Shown here piece after piece: positions 13,188-21,057 of a stretch of 31,547 bases of DNA; position 1 is the stretch's first letter, and each line of letters opens with the position of its first letter. The stretch spans positions 1-31,547 of IMG/VR virus record IMGVR_UViG_3300023180_000244. One strand, written 5' to 3'. The translations under genes were made by a program, and so were the position numbers. This DNA comes from a virus. Below the pieces are notes generated by a model that was not told the DNA's origin, did no database searches, and saw nothing but the letters and a program-made list of their open reading frames with translations.

Positions 13188-13370
13188 ATGAATATTAACA
13201 CAGCTAACACTATCACAGAGCTAGCACGCAAGATGCTAGTAGATGCTAAAGATAATTTTACTCAAGAGGAATACATAGACAGTGTTAAGCTGTTTTGTGA
13301 CATAGTGAGTAATTTATTACCCCCTAATATTGACAAAGCTTTAGAGGATAGTAATAATAGTCTTAAATAG
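13188..13370 (+). CDS. Small protein of unknown function ahead of portal
   Basis: 60 residues from the ATG at 13188, chosen because GGGGTC lies just upstream, better placed than for the ATG at 13176. The sequence is helical and mildly acidic (TITELARKMLVDAKDNFTQEEYIDSVKLF), without membrane segment or motif. It is the first gene after the sigma terminator and 35 bases before portal, and may be a leader gene for translational coupling or regulation. No function can be assigned. Confidence 0.6.
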   Translation: MNINTANTITELARKMLVDAKDNFTQEEYIDSVKLFCDIVSNLLPPNIDKALEDSNNSLK

Positions 13371-13371
13371 A

Positions 13372-13405
13372 GTGGGTAAAAAGTAACCCACGTTTAAGGG
13401 TTACT
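13372..13405 (+). promoter_or_regulatory. Overlapping alternative hairpins hiding the portal ribosome site
   Basis: GTGGGT (13372-13377) can pair with ACCCAC (13386-13391). Alternatively AGTAACCC (13382-13389) can pair with GGGTTACT (13398-13405), which locks the Shine-Dalgarno AAGGG (13396-13400) directly before the portal ATG at 13406. The two stems share bases 13386-13389 and cannot coexist, so this could be a simple RNA switch or coupling device. Confidence 0.45.
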
Positions 13406-14809
13406 ATGAATAATAGAAATACTAAACACTTAAAAGCACGCTATCCAAATTTTAGAACCTACGGAATCACGGGCACACAGCTAAGTGGCGGCAGTATTTC
13501 AGGCTATGAGAATAATACACGGTTAACGGGGCTTAACTGGGTTAATGAAGCTGAGGAGATGCTTAGGACTGACCCCGTAGTTAGAAGATCATGGCACATG
13601 TTACGTCAGACTTTACTAAGTGCCACATGGCGTTTTGAGCCTGGCATAGAACATGACCCCATGGCAGAGGAGCTAGCCCGCTACGCTAATGAGGCGTGGG
13701 GCTTTGATGGCTACGCGGGCCAAATGTCTATGTCATGGGAGGAGCAATTAGCTTATTTATTTGAATATGTACCACTAGGCTATAGATATGCTGAGGAAGT
13801 TTATAAAGTGGGGCTTGATAGTGAGGGCCGTACAAAGATATGGCTAGACTATTATGCGGACCGTGAACCCTCAGCACATAACGAGTGGCTTAGTAGAGAT
13901 GGGCAGCATTTAGACGGGGTGCTTCAAAATACGGTAGGCATCACTAAGATACCTAAGCCCATACCAGCTAATAAGCTACTACTTCTCACGCTTAATAAGA
14001 CGGGCTCTAATTTTGAGGGCGTAGGAATGTTACGCCCTGTATGGTGGTGGTGGCGTACTAAGCAACGTGTAAGTAATATGATGTGCGTGGGCTTAGATAG
14101 ATGGGCTATCCCTACACCCAAAGTAACTGTAGATAGATCAGTAGCAGAGCTACAAGGGCTTAATGATTCTGATATAGACGCCATGGTAAATGATGCGGAG
14201 GCACAGGCTCAAGCATTCTTAGCCGCTGAGCAAGCATATTTAATAGAGAATGCCGCCGTTAAGTTTGATAGCTATAGCACTACCCCTTATCTATATTCTC
14301 AGGGCCCGCTAGATATTATTAAAGAGTGTGACAATCAAATTAGTCAAGCATTCTTAGCACAGTTTGCTAACCTAGGTATAACAGATACAGGCTCACGCTC
14401 AGTGGGTGAAGTTCACTTATCCATGTTTAGACGTGCCGCTATTAACTTATGTGACATAGTAGCTAGTAGAGTAAGTGGCGTAGATAGAAGCGGGGCGGGC
14501 ACCATAGGCCGCTTGATTAAGTTTAACTATGGTGCGGTAGAAGCTAGCAAGTTACCCCGCTTAGTGCACACGGGGCTAGATACAGATGATTTGGCAGAGT
14601 CCTTGGGAATGTTAGGGCCGTTAGTTCAATATGGATTATTAACACCAGATGACGAATTAGAGCGGGCTATACGTGAAAGATTAGGGGCGGGTGACTTGCC
14701 AGAGGATGCCCAAAGATCAGCACTAGAGAGAACTGCCACAGCTAACGCCACAGGCGGGGGGGCGGCTTTACTCGCTGAGCAGCTTATTAGGAGGCGGCGT
14801 AATGGTTAA
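13406..14809 (+). CDS. Portal protein (DUF935/Mu gp29-like)
   Basis: 467 residues. The region around residues 45-80 (AEEMLRTDPVVRRSWHMLRQTLLSATWRFEPG) matches the N-terminus of Mu-type and related portals. The region about 300-350 (ISQAFLAQFANLGITDTGSRSVGEVHLSMF) matches the conserved stem/wing signature containing G-S-R-S-x-x-E-x-H. The portal is the dodecameric ring at the head vertex through which terminase pumps DNA and to which the tail attaches. Start at 13406 is preceded by AAGGG, partly hidden in a possible hairpin. It overlaps the next gene by 8 bases. The C-terminus is rich in Ala/Arg and Gly. No frameshift or truncation is seen. Confidence 0.85.
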   Translation: MNNRNTKHLKARYPNFRTYGITGTQLSGGSISGYENNTRLTGLNWVNEAEEMLRTDPVVRRSWHMLRQTLLSATWRFEPGIEHDPMAEELARYANEAWGFDGYAGQMSMSWEEQLAYLFEYVPLGYRYAEEVYKVGLDSEGRTKIWLDYYADREPSAHNEWLSRDGQHLDGVLQNTVGITKIPKPIPANKLLLLTLNKTGSNFEGVGMLRPVWWWWRTKQRVSNMMCVGLDRWAIPTPKVTVDRSVAELQGLNDSDIDAMVNDAEAQAQAFLAAEQAYLIENAAVKFDSYSTTPYLYSQGPLDIIKECDNQISQAFLAQFANLGITDTGSRSVGEVHLSMFRRAAINLCDIVASRVSGVDRSGAGTIGRLIKFNYGAVEASKLPRLVHTGLDTDDLAESLGMLGPLVQYGLLTPDDELERAIRERLGAGDLPEDAQRSALERTATANATGGGAALLAEQLIRRRRNG

Positions 14810-16760
14810 GCGTACACAGGCACAGACGCCCGCACCGCCTAAAGATAGAATTAAGGGCAGCACTAAAAACCCAGAGGGTAGTGCTAGTGGCTCACGTGGT
14901 GATATTAAAATATCAGAATCCACAGAGAAAGCCTTGGTTAATCTACGCAATAAGCATAACGATAAGTATAAGTCACCTAAAAAGCGTGTAGACATGGGCA
15001 AGCTTAAGGCAGTCTATAGACGTGGGGCGGGGGCTTATAGTGTATCTCATAGGCCTAATGTTACAAGCCGCGAGCAGTGGGCACTAGCCCGCGTTAAAGC
15101 ATTCCTAAAACTTGTGGGCACAGGTGAGAGAAAAAAAGCCTATACAGGTGATTTAGATTTATTACCCGCTGGCCATCCTCAAAAGTCAGACGCTAAGACA
15201 GAGGCCACGGCATTAGCTATGCCTCAAAAGTATTCACATATAAACTTCACCCCTCCCAAGGGGGCACAAGAGGCGGCGGCTAGGGCTCTAAAGAAAAGAG
15301 CAGAAAAGCCCCCCTCTCAGCGTGGCATGACCTCAGTAGGCTTAGCACGTGCCCGTGATCTAGCTAACGGCCGTGAGCTATCCCCAAATACAGTGCGTAG
15401 AATGCTTGCATACTTTACCCGCCATGAGGTGGATAAACAAGGTAGCACTTGGGATGAGTACGGCAAGGGCCGCCAGGCGTGGGATGGCTGGGGCGGTGAT
15501 GCGGGCTATTCTTTTGCTAAGAAAGTAGTTAAACAAATGAACGCAGCGGATAATAAAACGCAATCCCTTAGAGCGTATGGTGAGGCTATTCTTTTAAGTG
15601 ATAGCTCATCTTATGACGTGCCAGAGGGACTAACAGTAGGCAAGCCATTTAAGACATTATCACTGGGTCAAGTATCAAGCAGGCTCAGTGGTGACAAAGT
15701 AGGCAAGCCCATAGATCAAGATTTACTAACAGAGCTAGTGCGGGTATTCAATGAGCATAAAGCAGAGTCACCCGTGATTATTGACTGGCAGCATGCTACT
15801 AGCCCATTTCAAGGGGGCACACCCGCCCCGCCCGAAAGTGGGAACGCACTAGGCATGATAGTAGATTTAGAAATTAAAGAAGATGGCCTTTATGCTGTGC
15901 CCGCTTACAATGAGCGGGGCTTAGAGGTTGTTAAAAATGCGGGCGGAGTCTTGTGGTCAAGCCCTGAGTATATCCACGGCGACATATTCAGTAGGGGAGA
16001 TGGCAGCAAGCTAGGTGAGGCCCAGCTTTTAGCTATCACGCTCACACCCCGCCCCGCACAGTCACATAACACTATTGATCGTATTACATTAAGTGAGGAG
16101 CTAAATATGGATGATCAAGTAAAAGAGCTCATGGCTAAACTAGAGGCTAAGGATGCCCTAGTTAAGCAACTTGAAGCACAGCTCGCAGATATGAAAGCTG
16201 AGAATGAATCTAAGCTTATGGCTGAGGATGAGAAAAAAGAAGAGCTTAAAGAGCATTATGATGATGATAAGTCTAAGATGGCTGAGCATGATGATAATGA
16301 GAAAAAATCAGAGGATGAGAATGAGGATGAGGACAAAGTTAAAAAAATGTCTGAATCATTCAATACATCCAATGTAGCTCTACTTAATGAAGTGCAAGCA
16401 CTTAAAGAGCAGCTTAACACTGTAGTTAAAGAGAATAACGCTATTAAGTGTGATAAAGCGGTTAATCAACTTCTTAGTGAGGGCAAGATTACACCCGCTG
16501 AGCGTAAGTTTGCTGTAGATGCGTGGCACATGAAAGAACTACAACCCACATTTTGGCAGATGTTTAGCGAACGCCCCAGCGGTCAAGCTGTACCCCTACA
16601 AGAAGTGGGCCACGGTGCAAGCGGTCAAGAGATCTCTAAAGCTACTTTAAGTGAGAAGATCAAGACTTTAGCTACTGAGAAACAAATCACATTTAGTGAA
16701 GCTTTAAACATTGTGCGTGATCAAGATCCCGTATCTTATCGCAAAGCTTATGGAGTTTAA
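14802..16760 (+). CDS. Head maturation protease with extra N-terminal domain and C-terminal scaffold (Mu gpI/Z-like)
   Basis: 652 residues; start has AGGAGG spaced 8 bases. Residues about 60-130 (KLKAVYRRGAGAYSVSHRPNVTSREQWALARVKAF) and 170-240 (RGMTSVGLARARDLANGRELSPNTVRRMLAYFTRHE, then AWDGWGGDAGYSF) are phage-specific modules of unknown role found beside head proteases. The protease part spans about 255-430; candidate active residues lie in DWQHATSP (H331) and WSSPEYI (S386/S387). From about 436 the chain becomes an acidic coiled coil (EDEKKEELKEHYDDDKSKM) and then a small C-terminal helical domain, the scaffold. Protease cleaves scaffold and coat proteins during head maturation. An internal start at 16107 would give the scaffold alone. 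Confidence 0.8.
   Translation: MVKRTQAQTPAPPKDRIKGSTKNPEGSASGSRGDIKISESTEKALVNLRNKHNDKYKSPKKRVDMGKLKAVYRRGAGAYSVSHRPNVTSREQWALARVKAFLKLVGTGERKKAYTGDLDLLPAGHPQKSDAKTEATALAMPQKYSHINFTPPKGAQEAAARALKKRAEKPPSQRGMTSVGLARARDLANGRELSPNTVRRMLAYFTRHEVDKQGSTWDEYGKGRQAWDGWGGDAGYSFAKKVVKQMNAADNKTQSLRAYGEAILLSDSSSYDVPEGLTVGKPFKTLSLGQVSSRLSGDKVGKPIDQDLLTELVRVFNEHKAESPVIIDWQHATSPFQGGTPAPPESGNALGMIVDLEIKEDGLYAVPAYNERGLEVVKNAGGVLWSSPEYIHGDIFSRGDGSKLGEAQLLAITLTPRPAQSHNTIDRITLSEELNMDDQVKELMAKLEAKDALVKQLEAQLADMKAENESKLMAEDEKKEELKEHYDDDKSKMAEHDDNEKKSEDENEDEDKVKKMSESFNTSNVALLNEVQALKEQLNTVVKENNAIKCDKAVNQLLSEGKITPAERKFAVDAWHMKELQPTFWQMFSERPSGQAVPLQEVGHGASGQEISKATLSEKIKTLATEKQITFSEALNIVRDQDPVSYRKAYGV
16107..16760 (+). 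CDS. Nested scaffold protein from an internal start in the protease gene
   Basis: 217 residues, in frame with the protease gene. The ATG at 16107 is preceded by GAGGAG (16095-16100) with a 6-base spacer, among the best ribosome sites in the window and strange inside a coding region unless used. The product starts with MDDQVKELMAKLEAK, a coiled coil, continues into a very acidic stretch and ends in a C-terminal domain that in scaffolds binds coat protein. Lambda (C/Nu3) and Mu (I/Z) make scaffold from nested starts in the protease gene, giving excess scaffold over protease. The decoration and coat genes follow at once. The nested start is inference from sequence alone. Confidence 0.7.
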   Translation: MDDQVKELMAKLEAKDALVKQLEAQLADMKAENESKLMAEDEKKEELKEHYDDDKSKMAEHDDNEKKSEDENEDEDKVKKMSESFNTSNVALLNEVQALKEQLNTVVKENNAIKCDKAVNQLLSEGKITPAERKFAVDAWHMKELQPTFWQMFSERPSGQAVPLQEVGHGASGQEISKATLSEKIKTLATEKQITFSEALNIVRDQDPVSYRKAYGV

Positions 16761-16762
16761 TA

Positions 16763-17152
16763 ATGAATAATCAAGTACATTCTTTTATTTGTGCTAGTGC
16801 TGTCACTGAGTACTCACTAGTAAGTGTAGACAGTAACGGCAAAGTGGCTATTACTACTTTACCTACAGACGTGGCTTGCATTGGTGTAGCACAGCGTGCC
16901 GCATCTGCGGGTGAAGCTGTGGACGTGGTAACAAGCGGTGAAACTAAAGTAATCTCAGGTGAAGCGGTAGCAGACCTTAGTGCTACCCCTCGCTTCTCTG
17001 CGATGGCTGGCGGTAAGGTACAACCCGCAGAGGCTACGGACTCTACGTTTTTCCCTACATGCTTTGTCATTCCTAACGTAAATCAAACGGGCACATCTAT
17101 CAATGATCAAATCTTGGTAGAATTTAGACGCCCATCTATCCCATTAGCATAA
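16763..17152 (+). CDS. Capsid decoration protein (DUF2190-like)
   Basis: 129 residues, mostly beta. The chain reads as strands separated by Gly/Ser turns (YSLVSVDSNGKVAITTLPTDVACIGVAQRAASAGEAVDVVTSGETKVISGEAV), with the G-V-A-x-x-x-A-x-x-G-x-x-V-x-V pattern of small head-decoration proteins that trimerise on the capsid surface. It sits between the protease/scaffold and major capsid genes, the canonical place. The start is preceded by GGAG at short range, two bases after the protease stop. Catalytic residues are absent. A head-stabilising role is inferred from family and position. Confidence 0.7.
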   Translation: MNNQVHSFICASAVTEYSLVSVDSNGKVAITTLPTDVACIGVAQRAASAGEAVDVVTSGETKVISGEAVADLSATPRFSAMAGGKVQPAEATDSTFFPTCFVIPNVNQTGTSINDQILVEFRRPSIPLA

Positions 17153-17165
17153 GAGGAGTAGGATA

Positions 17166-18182
17166 ATGGCAAGTTCATATAGCAATATCCATCCAGTAGA
17201 CGAGATCTTAACAAGCCTTGTAAGTGAAGTAATCCCTAGTGATTCTCAGCTTATCGCGGGTCAAGTATTTGAGAATGTAAAAGTACCAGAGCGTAGCGGC
17301 ACATTCTTACTAGAAAACACACGTAACTTTATGGGCTCACCAGAGTTAGACTTAGAGCGTGCACCTGGTGCGGGCCGTGCTAATATTGGCTCATTTGATA
17401 GAACGTCTTTAACTTTCAAAGCTAAAATCTATAGTGCTCAAGATAGTATCGCTATGGAAGATATTATTGATAGTCAATACCCAGGCAGTGAAGAGCAACG
17501 CATCGCACGTAAAGTAAGACGTACTATGATGCTAGCTAAGGAGAAACGTGCGGCGGATTTATTATTTGATACCGCATCATTTACTAACGCGACATGCACA
17601 GCGGTTATGGGTGGTCAAGTTAACGCAGCGGGCACGGATGCACTTACAGGCTTAGATAAGCTTAAAGACTTAGTGTTTGCGGCGGCCCATGGCATTAACC
17701 CAGATACTATTGTTTTAGGCCGTGGTGTAGCACGTGCTTTAGCTCGTAACCCTGAGTTTAGATCTTACTTATCAGTGGGTGACTTTACAGGCGCGGGCGT
17801 AGGTATTGCTAGCGGCGGTAGCTTAGTGCTTAATGATAGTGCTGTGCAAGCAATCATTAGAGACGTGCTAGGAATTCCTAATGTCTATGTAGGTCAAGCA
17901 CGCCGTGAAACTGCGGTACCTGGTGCGACATCCTCAGAAGCTCAGATTTGGAATGATGCTTACATCTTCTGTGGTATCCTTAAAGGTAGTGATGCTATCG
18001 TACAAAAAAGCGGTAATGTCAAAGGTATGCCTGTGGCTGCTCTTAACTTTGACTTTGGCAACATGGTAGCGGGTCAATATGATTCACTAGACGCTACCCG
18101 CCGCTATGTCTACGCAGAGGAAGTACAACAGTTTAAAGCTATTGACTCTACCCTTGGTTACATCTTAACATCTTGCATTTAA
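17166..18182 (+). CDS. Major capsid protein (HK97-fold, E-type)
   Basis: 338 residues, preceded by GAGGAG, a very strong ribosome site that fits the most abundant virion protein. Visible family features: the N-terminal arm PVDEILTSLVSEVIPSDSQLIAGQVF, the E-loop area LTFKAKIYSAQDSIAMEDIIDSQYPGSEEQ, a spine-helix region (EQRIARKVRRTMMLAKEKRAADLLFD), and C-terminal strands DAYIFCGILKGSDAIVQKSGNVKGMPVAALNFDFG. It lies directly after the decoration gene, the usual order in Mu-like and related siphophages. No delta-domain is present at the N-terminus, consistent with the separate scaffold. Codon choice follows the neighbours but is richer in GGT/GCG/CGT, as often seen for highly expressed genes. 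Confidence 0.88.
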   Translation: MASSYSNIHPVDEILTSLVSEVIPSDSQLIAGQVFENVKVPERSGTFLLENTRNFMGSPELDLERAPGAGRANIGSFDRTSLTFKAKIYSAQDSIAMEDIIDSQYPGSEEQRIARKVRRTMMLAKEKRAADLLFDTASFTNATCTAVMGGQVNAAGTDALTGLDKLKDLVFAAAHGINPDTIVLGRGVARALARNPEFRSYLSVGDFTGAGVGIASGGSLVLNDSAVQAIIRDVLGIPNVYVGQARRETAVPGATSSEAQIWNDAYIFCGILKGSDAIVQKSGNVKGMPVAALNFDFGNMVAGQYDSLDATRRYVYAEEVQQFKAIDSTLGYILTSCI

Positions 18183-18196
18183 TGTAGTGAGTAACC

Positions 18197-19105
18197 ATGT
18201 GTGATAGTGCAACCCCCACATTATTAAGTGAAGTTGACGCAGATAAGAAAGCAATAGCAGACTTAAAAACGCAGCTATCTAACCAAAGTGGGGCACGTGC
18301 TGAAATCACGAAAGCTAAGATAAATGAGCTTAAAACAATTATCAAAGCTGAGAATACTATGAAAGCATCCCTAGCACGTGCTAGGGGTAGCTTTCTAAAA
18401 ACTTTAGAGACTGCTATAGATGCCACTAATCCTTTAACGCTACTATCTCTAAGTAGAGATCAGCTAGTAGACTTCATACTTAAGGGGGGCATGGGTATAG
18501 CAGTGGATGACTTTATTAACCAAGCTGATAAAATCACGCAGTCAGTTAATAAAACTATGAGAACAATACAGCCAGGGCTAGGCATCACAAGCACTATACA
18601 AAATGAGCTAGATATTATGCAGACCGCAGCGGTAGAGGGTGTGTTTGATGATGTCATACTCCCAACTATCACAGCGGGCGTGCGTGATGCACTTACAGCT
18701 ATAAGCGTAGATGTACCCGTTGGCTCTGCCATGTCTGCTTTAGCACTCAAGATGGAAAAAGCACAAGGTAGGCAGCTCACAGAGATTAACACTAAGCTTA
18801 GTATGTATGGGCGTAGTGTGACTGCGGCGGTGGCTGAGGATGCGGGCATTAAGTATTATTTATACACAGGCCCCATAGATGGGTTAACTCGTAAGTTTTG
18901 CTTACCGCTAGTAGATAAAGTGGTAAGTGATTCACAGATGAGACGCTTAAACAATAGGCAAGGTCTTAGCGTAAAGACTGCGGGCGGGGGTTATAATTGC
19001 CGCCATTCATGGAGCCCCGTAACAGAGGGCTTTATAAAAGCCGCACAGCTAGACAAAGCTACTACTAAAGATATATCTAACGCTAATAAGGGAGCTAGGA
19101 AATGA
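18197..19105 (+). CDS. Minor head protein (Mu gpF/SPP1 gp7-like)
   Basis: 302 residues. The N-terminal two thirds are helical and Lys/Asp/Ala rich (DLKTQLSNQSGARAEITKAKINELKTII). The C-terminal third has the family signature: YTGPIDGLTRKFCLPLVDKV (about 222-241), then RRLNNRQGLSVKTAGGGYNCRHSWSPV (about 249-275), the F-C and C-R-H residues forming a probable zinc or structural site. Minor head proteins of this family sit at the portal vertex and are ejected or stay with DNA. The gene lies after the capsid gene rather than next to portal, which is less common. It contains a strong palindrome at 18362-18394. Stop overlaps the next start (ATGA). Confidence 0.7.
   Translation: MCDSATPTLLSEVDADKKAIADLKTQLSNQSGARAEITKAKINELKTIIKAENTMKASLARARGSFLKTLETAIDATNPLTLLSLSRDQLVDFILKGGMGIAVDDFINQADKITQSVNKTMRTIQPGLGITSTIQNELDIMQTAAVEGVFDDVILPTITAGVRDALTAISVDVPVGSAMSALALKMEKAQGRQLTEINTKLSMYGRSVTAAVAEDAGIKYYLYTGPIDGLTRKFCLPLVDKVVSDSQMRRLNNRQGLSVKTAGGGYNCRHSWSPVTEGFIKAAQLDKATTKDISNANKGARK
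18362..18394. other. Strong palindromic hairpin inside the minor head gene
   Basis: Core is a perfect 18-bp palindrome CCCTAGCACGTGCTAGGG (18369-18386). Outer arms AAAGC (18362-18366) and GCTTT (18390-18394) extend it to a 33-base near-perfect stem. It lies about 165 bases inside the gene, 180 bases after the capsid gene stop. Confidence 0.6.
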
Positions 19106-20052
19106 AAAAAGCCGTTACGAGTCAAGACTACACTTTTACATGGAATAGCCCCGCCCCCATAAGTGGCACGCCTAGTGTAACTTTTAAAGCGTCTAGTACT
19201 GTCACTAGTAATCTGACTCACTCACGGGCAGATATTAGCGTGACTGCTATAGCTAATGATAGGCGTACACTCACTATAGCTAGTAGTACTAGTTTAGAAC
19301 GTGATCAAGAGCTATGCTTTTTAAAGACAGATGGGGATGCTTGGTATAGTGTAAAAGTAATAAGGATAGTGGGCACCACTGCTATATTAGCTGAGCCCTT
19401 ACCACGCGAGATAGACTTATCTAGCGCAGCGGCTTTAGAGTTTTCTACCTGGTATGTCACTGCCTCATCTGCTAATGTCACTAGTACAAGTGGCACTTAT
19501 CAATATGAGATTAGCTACACGGTAGACTACGGACAGAATACACAAAATAAGCTAGATAAAGGTGTGATTAAAGTCACCCCTAGGCCCTTTGACACTGGGC
19601 TAGATCATGAGTCACTAGTTAATAAGTTTGCTTCACTAGGTGACTTAGTGCCAAGGCGTCAAAGTGATTTTAGCCCACAGATTAAGGCGGCTCTAGATGA
19701 GCTATCTTTAATGCTTAGAAATAGGCTTATAGATTCAGATGTAACAGAGGATGAAATCTTTAACGCTACTGACTTTGAGTTATGCCACGCATACTGCACA
19801 GCGGCCCGTATCTATGAAATGAATTTACAGCTAGATGCCGCAGACGCTATGCGGGCACGTTGCATGGAATTATTAGACCTTGCTCTTAGAACTGTAGATT
19901 TAGATTTAAACGGGGATGGGGTGCTAGATGAGGGTGAGCTTAACCTAGAAAAGTCAGGCGGTAAAAGCACAGACTTTAGGGCATCATGGCGGGCTTATAA
20001 TAAATCTAGCTATGACTCTACCTTTAACCCCGCTAGGGCAATGAGGCACTAA
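19102..20052 (+). CDS. Neck or head-tail adaptor protein with an EF-hand-like calcium loop
   Basis: 316 residues. The N-terminal 160 residues are beta-rich (TFTWNSPAPISGTPSVTFKASSTVT and a YQYEISYTVDYG sequence), resembling phage head-tail accessory proteins. The rest is helical: IKAALDELSLMLRNRLIDSDVTEDEI and AYCTAARIYEMNLQLDAADAM, a pattern of head-completion/adaptor proteins. Residues 268-279 (DLNGDGVLDEGE) have all ligands of a canonical EF-hand loop: D268, N270, D272, G273, D276, E279, so it probably binds calcium. The start overlaps the previous stop by ATGA. The order after the minor head protein favours a neck role; this assignment is moderately sure. Confidence 0.6.
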   Translation: MKKAVTSQDYTFTWNSPAPISGTPSVTFKASSTVTSNLTHSRADISVTAIANDRRTLTIASSTSLERDQELCFLKTDGDAWYSVKVIRIVGTTAILAEPLPREIDLSSAAALEFSTWYVTASSANVTSTSGTYQYEISYTVDYGQNTQNKLDKGVIKVTPRPFDTGLDHESLVNKFASLGDLVPRRQSDFSPQIKAALDELSLMLRNRLIDSDVTEDEIFNATDFELCHAYCTAARIYEMNLQLDAADAMRARCMELLDLALRTVDLDLNGDGVLDEGELNLEKSGGKSTDFRASWRAYNKSSYDSTFNPARAMRH

Positions 20053-20054
20053 CC

Positions 20055-20594
20055 ATGGGCGTTAAAGTAAACCTAACCTTACCCGCCTCAGTGTGGGAAG
20101 TGCAAGACACTAAGCGAGTGGCTCTAAATACCGTAGCCACTGTTAAGCGGCGAACAGCAAGTGGCATAAGCTCAGAGGGTATCCCGTTTAAAGAATACTC
20201 TACAAAGCCGCTTTATGTGGCTTACAAGGGAGCACGCCTTAAGCCTAAGGGCGGGCGGGTATCTCGCACGGGTAAGAGTGTATATTATGCGGGGGGCTAT
20301 GAACAATATAAGCATGAGTCACGCAAGCGGTCTAAAACTAATCAAGATGTGGGGGGACGCACTCAGAGTGCAGAGGTAGACTTAGTACTTAGTGGGCAAC
20401 TTATAAATAATCTAGTAGTACTAGAGGCTAGCTTAACTAAGTTTAGGATAGGACTTACTAAGCACGTTAGACACTATGGTTATTTTGTACATGAGAAGCG
20501 GCCTTACATTGGCTTGACAGATGACGAAATAAATATTTTAGTAGATGCTGTGGCCTATGATATTAGCCAGAAGTTAAGGGGGCGTAAGATATGA
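20055..20594 (+). CDS. Tail completion/neck protein (HK97 gp10-like)
   Basis: 179 residues. The region FKEYSTKPLYVAYKGARLKPKG (about 46-67), then GKSVYYAGGYEQYKHESRK, resembles the basic N-terminal half of gp10/gpG-like proteins. In the second half LVLSGQLINNLVVLEASLTKFRIGL has the L-S-G-x-L segment typical of that family, and HYGYFVHEKRPYIGLTDDEINIL resembles its closing R-P-F/Y-x-G-L motif. Such proteins join the tail to the head. It is coupled to the next gene by ATGA. It lies in the expected position between adaptor and tail terminator. Assignment is by pattern, not alignment. Confidence 0.6.
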   Translation: MGVKVNLTLPASVWEVQDTKRVALNTVATVKRRTASGISSEGIPFKEYSTKPLYVAYKGARLKPKGGRVSRTGKSVYYAGGYEQYKHESRKRSKTNQDVGGRTQSAEVDLVLSGQLINNLVVLEASLTKFRIGLTKHVRHYGYFVHEKRPYIGLTDDEINILVDAVAYDISQKLRGRKI

Positions 20595-21055
20595 GCCGTG
20601 GCATATTTGAAGCTTTAGACTATATAAAAGATATGATTCAAGACATCTTGCCTAAAACAGATACGCACCACGGATTCATCTGTATAAATGATGGTAGCGG
20701 GCTAACCACGTCATTAAATGATAGATTTGAGGGGCAGAGGCAATTTACACTAGAGCTTTTAGGACTGCCTTTAGATGATGGGTCAAGCGGACTTAGTGGA
20801 CGTAAGCGGGTAACTGTAGAAGTGCATATTAGATATGCAATCCCTAAAGAAGAGGGCTTTAAAATTCGCATTATGACTGAAGATGCTAGTAAGATTATAG
20901 ACACAATAAAGGGCCCGCAGTATAATTTTAATACCACAGGCATTATAAGCGTAATACCTGGCACCTCACGTGCTGAGATAATTACTGATAATGTGGGAGA
21001 CACTATAGGCCACCTGCTTATAGTACCTTTTGATTTACTTTACTTGGAGGCTTAA
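20591..21055 (+). CDS. Probable tail terminator or minor tail protein
   Basis: 154 residues with alternating strands and helices (QFTLELLGLPLDDG, then KRVTVEVHIRYAIPKEEGFKIRIMTEDASKIID). The size, small alpha/beta character and position directly before the tail tube gene match tail terminator proteins (lambda gpU-like), which stop tail growth and join it to the head. No diagnostic motif is visible. The ATGA overlap with the previous gene points to coupled expression. A strong GGAGG at its end serves the following tube gene. Confidence 0.5.
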   Translation: MSRGIFEALDYIKDMIQDILPKTDTHHGFICINDGSGLTTSLNDRFEGQRQFTLELLGLPLDDGSSGLSGRKRVTVEVHIRYAIPKEEGFKIRIMTEDASKIIDTIKGPQYNFNTTGIISVIPGTSRAEIITDNVGDTIGHLLIVPFDLLYLEA

Positions 21056-21057
21056 AG

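Noticed and set aside
13924-14184. Antisense frames within portal, capsid and tape-measure genes
   Set aside because: They have no ribosome sites, odd amino acid composition and mirror the codon bias of the sense genes, so they are shadows.
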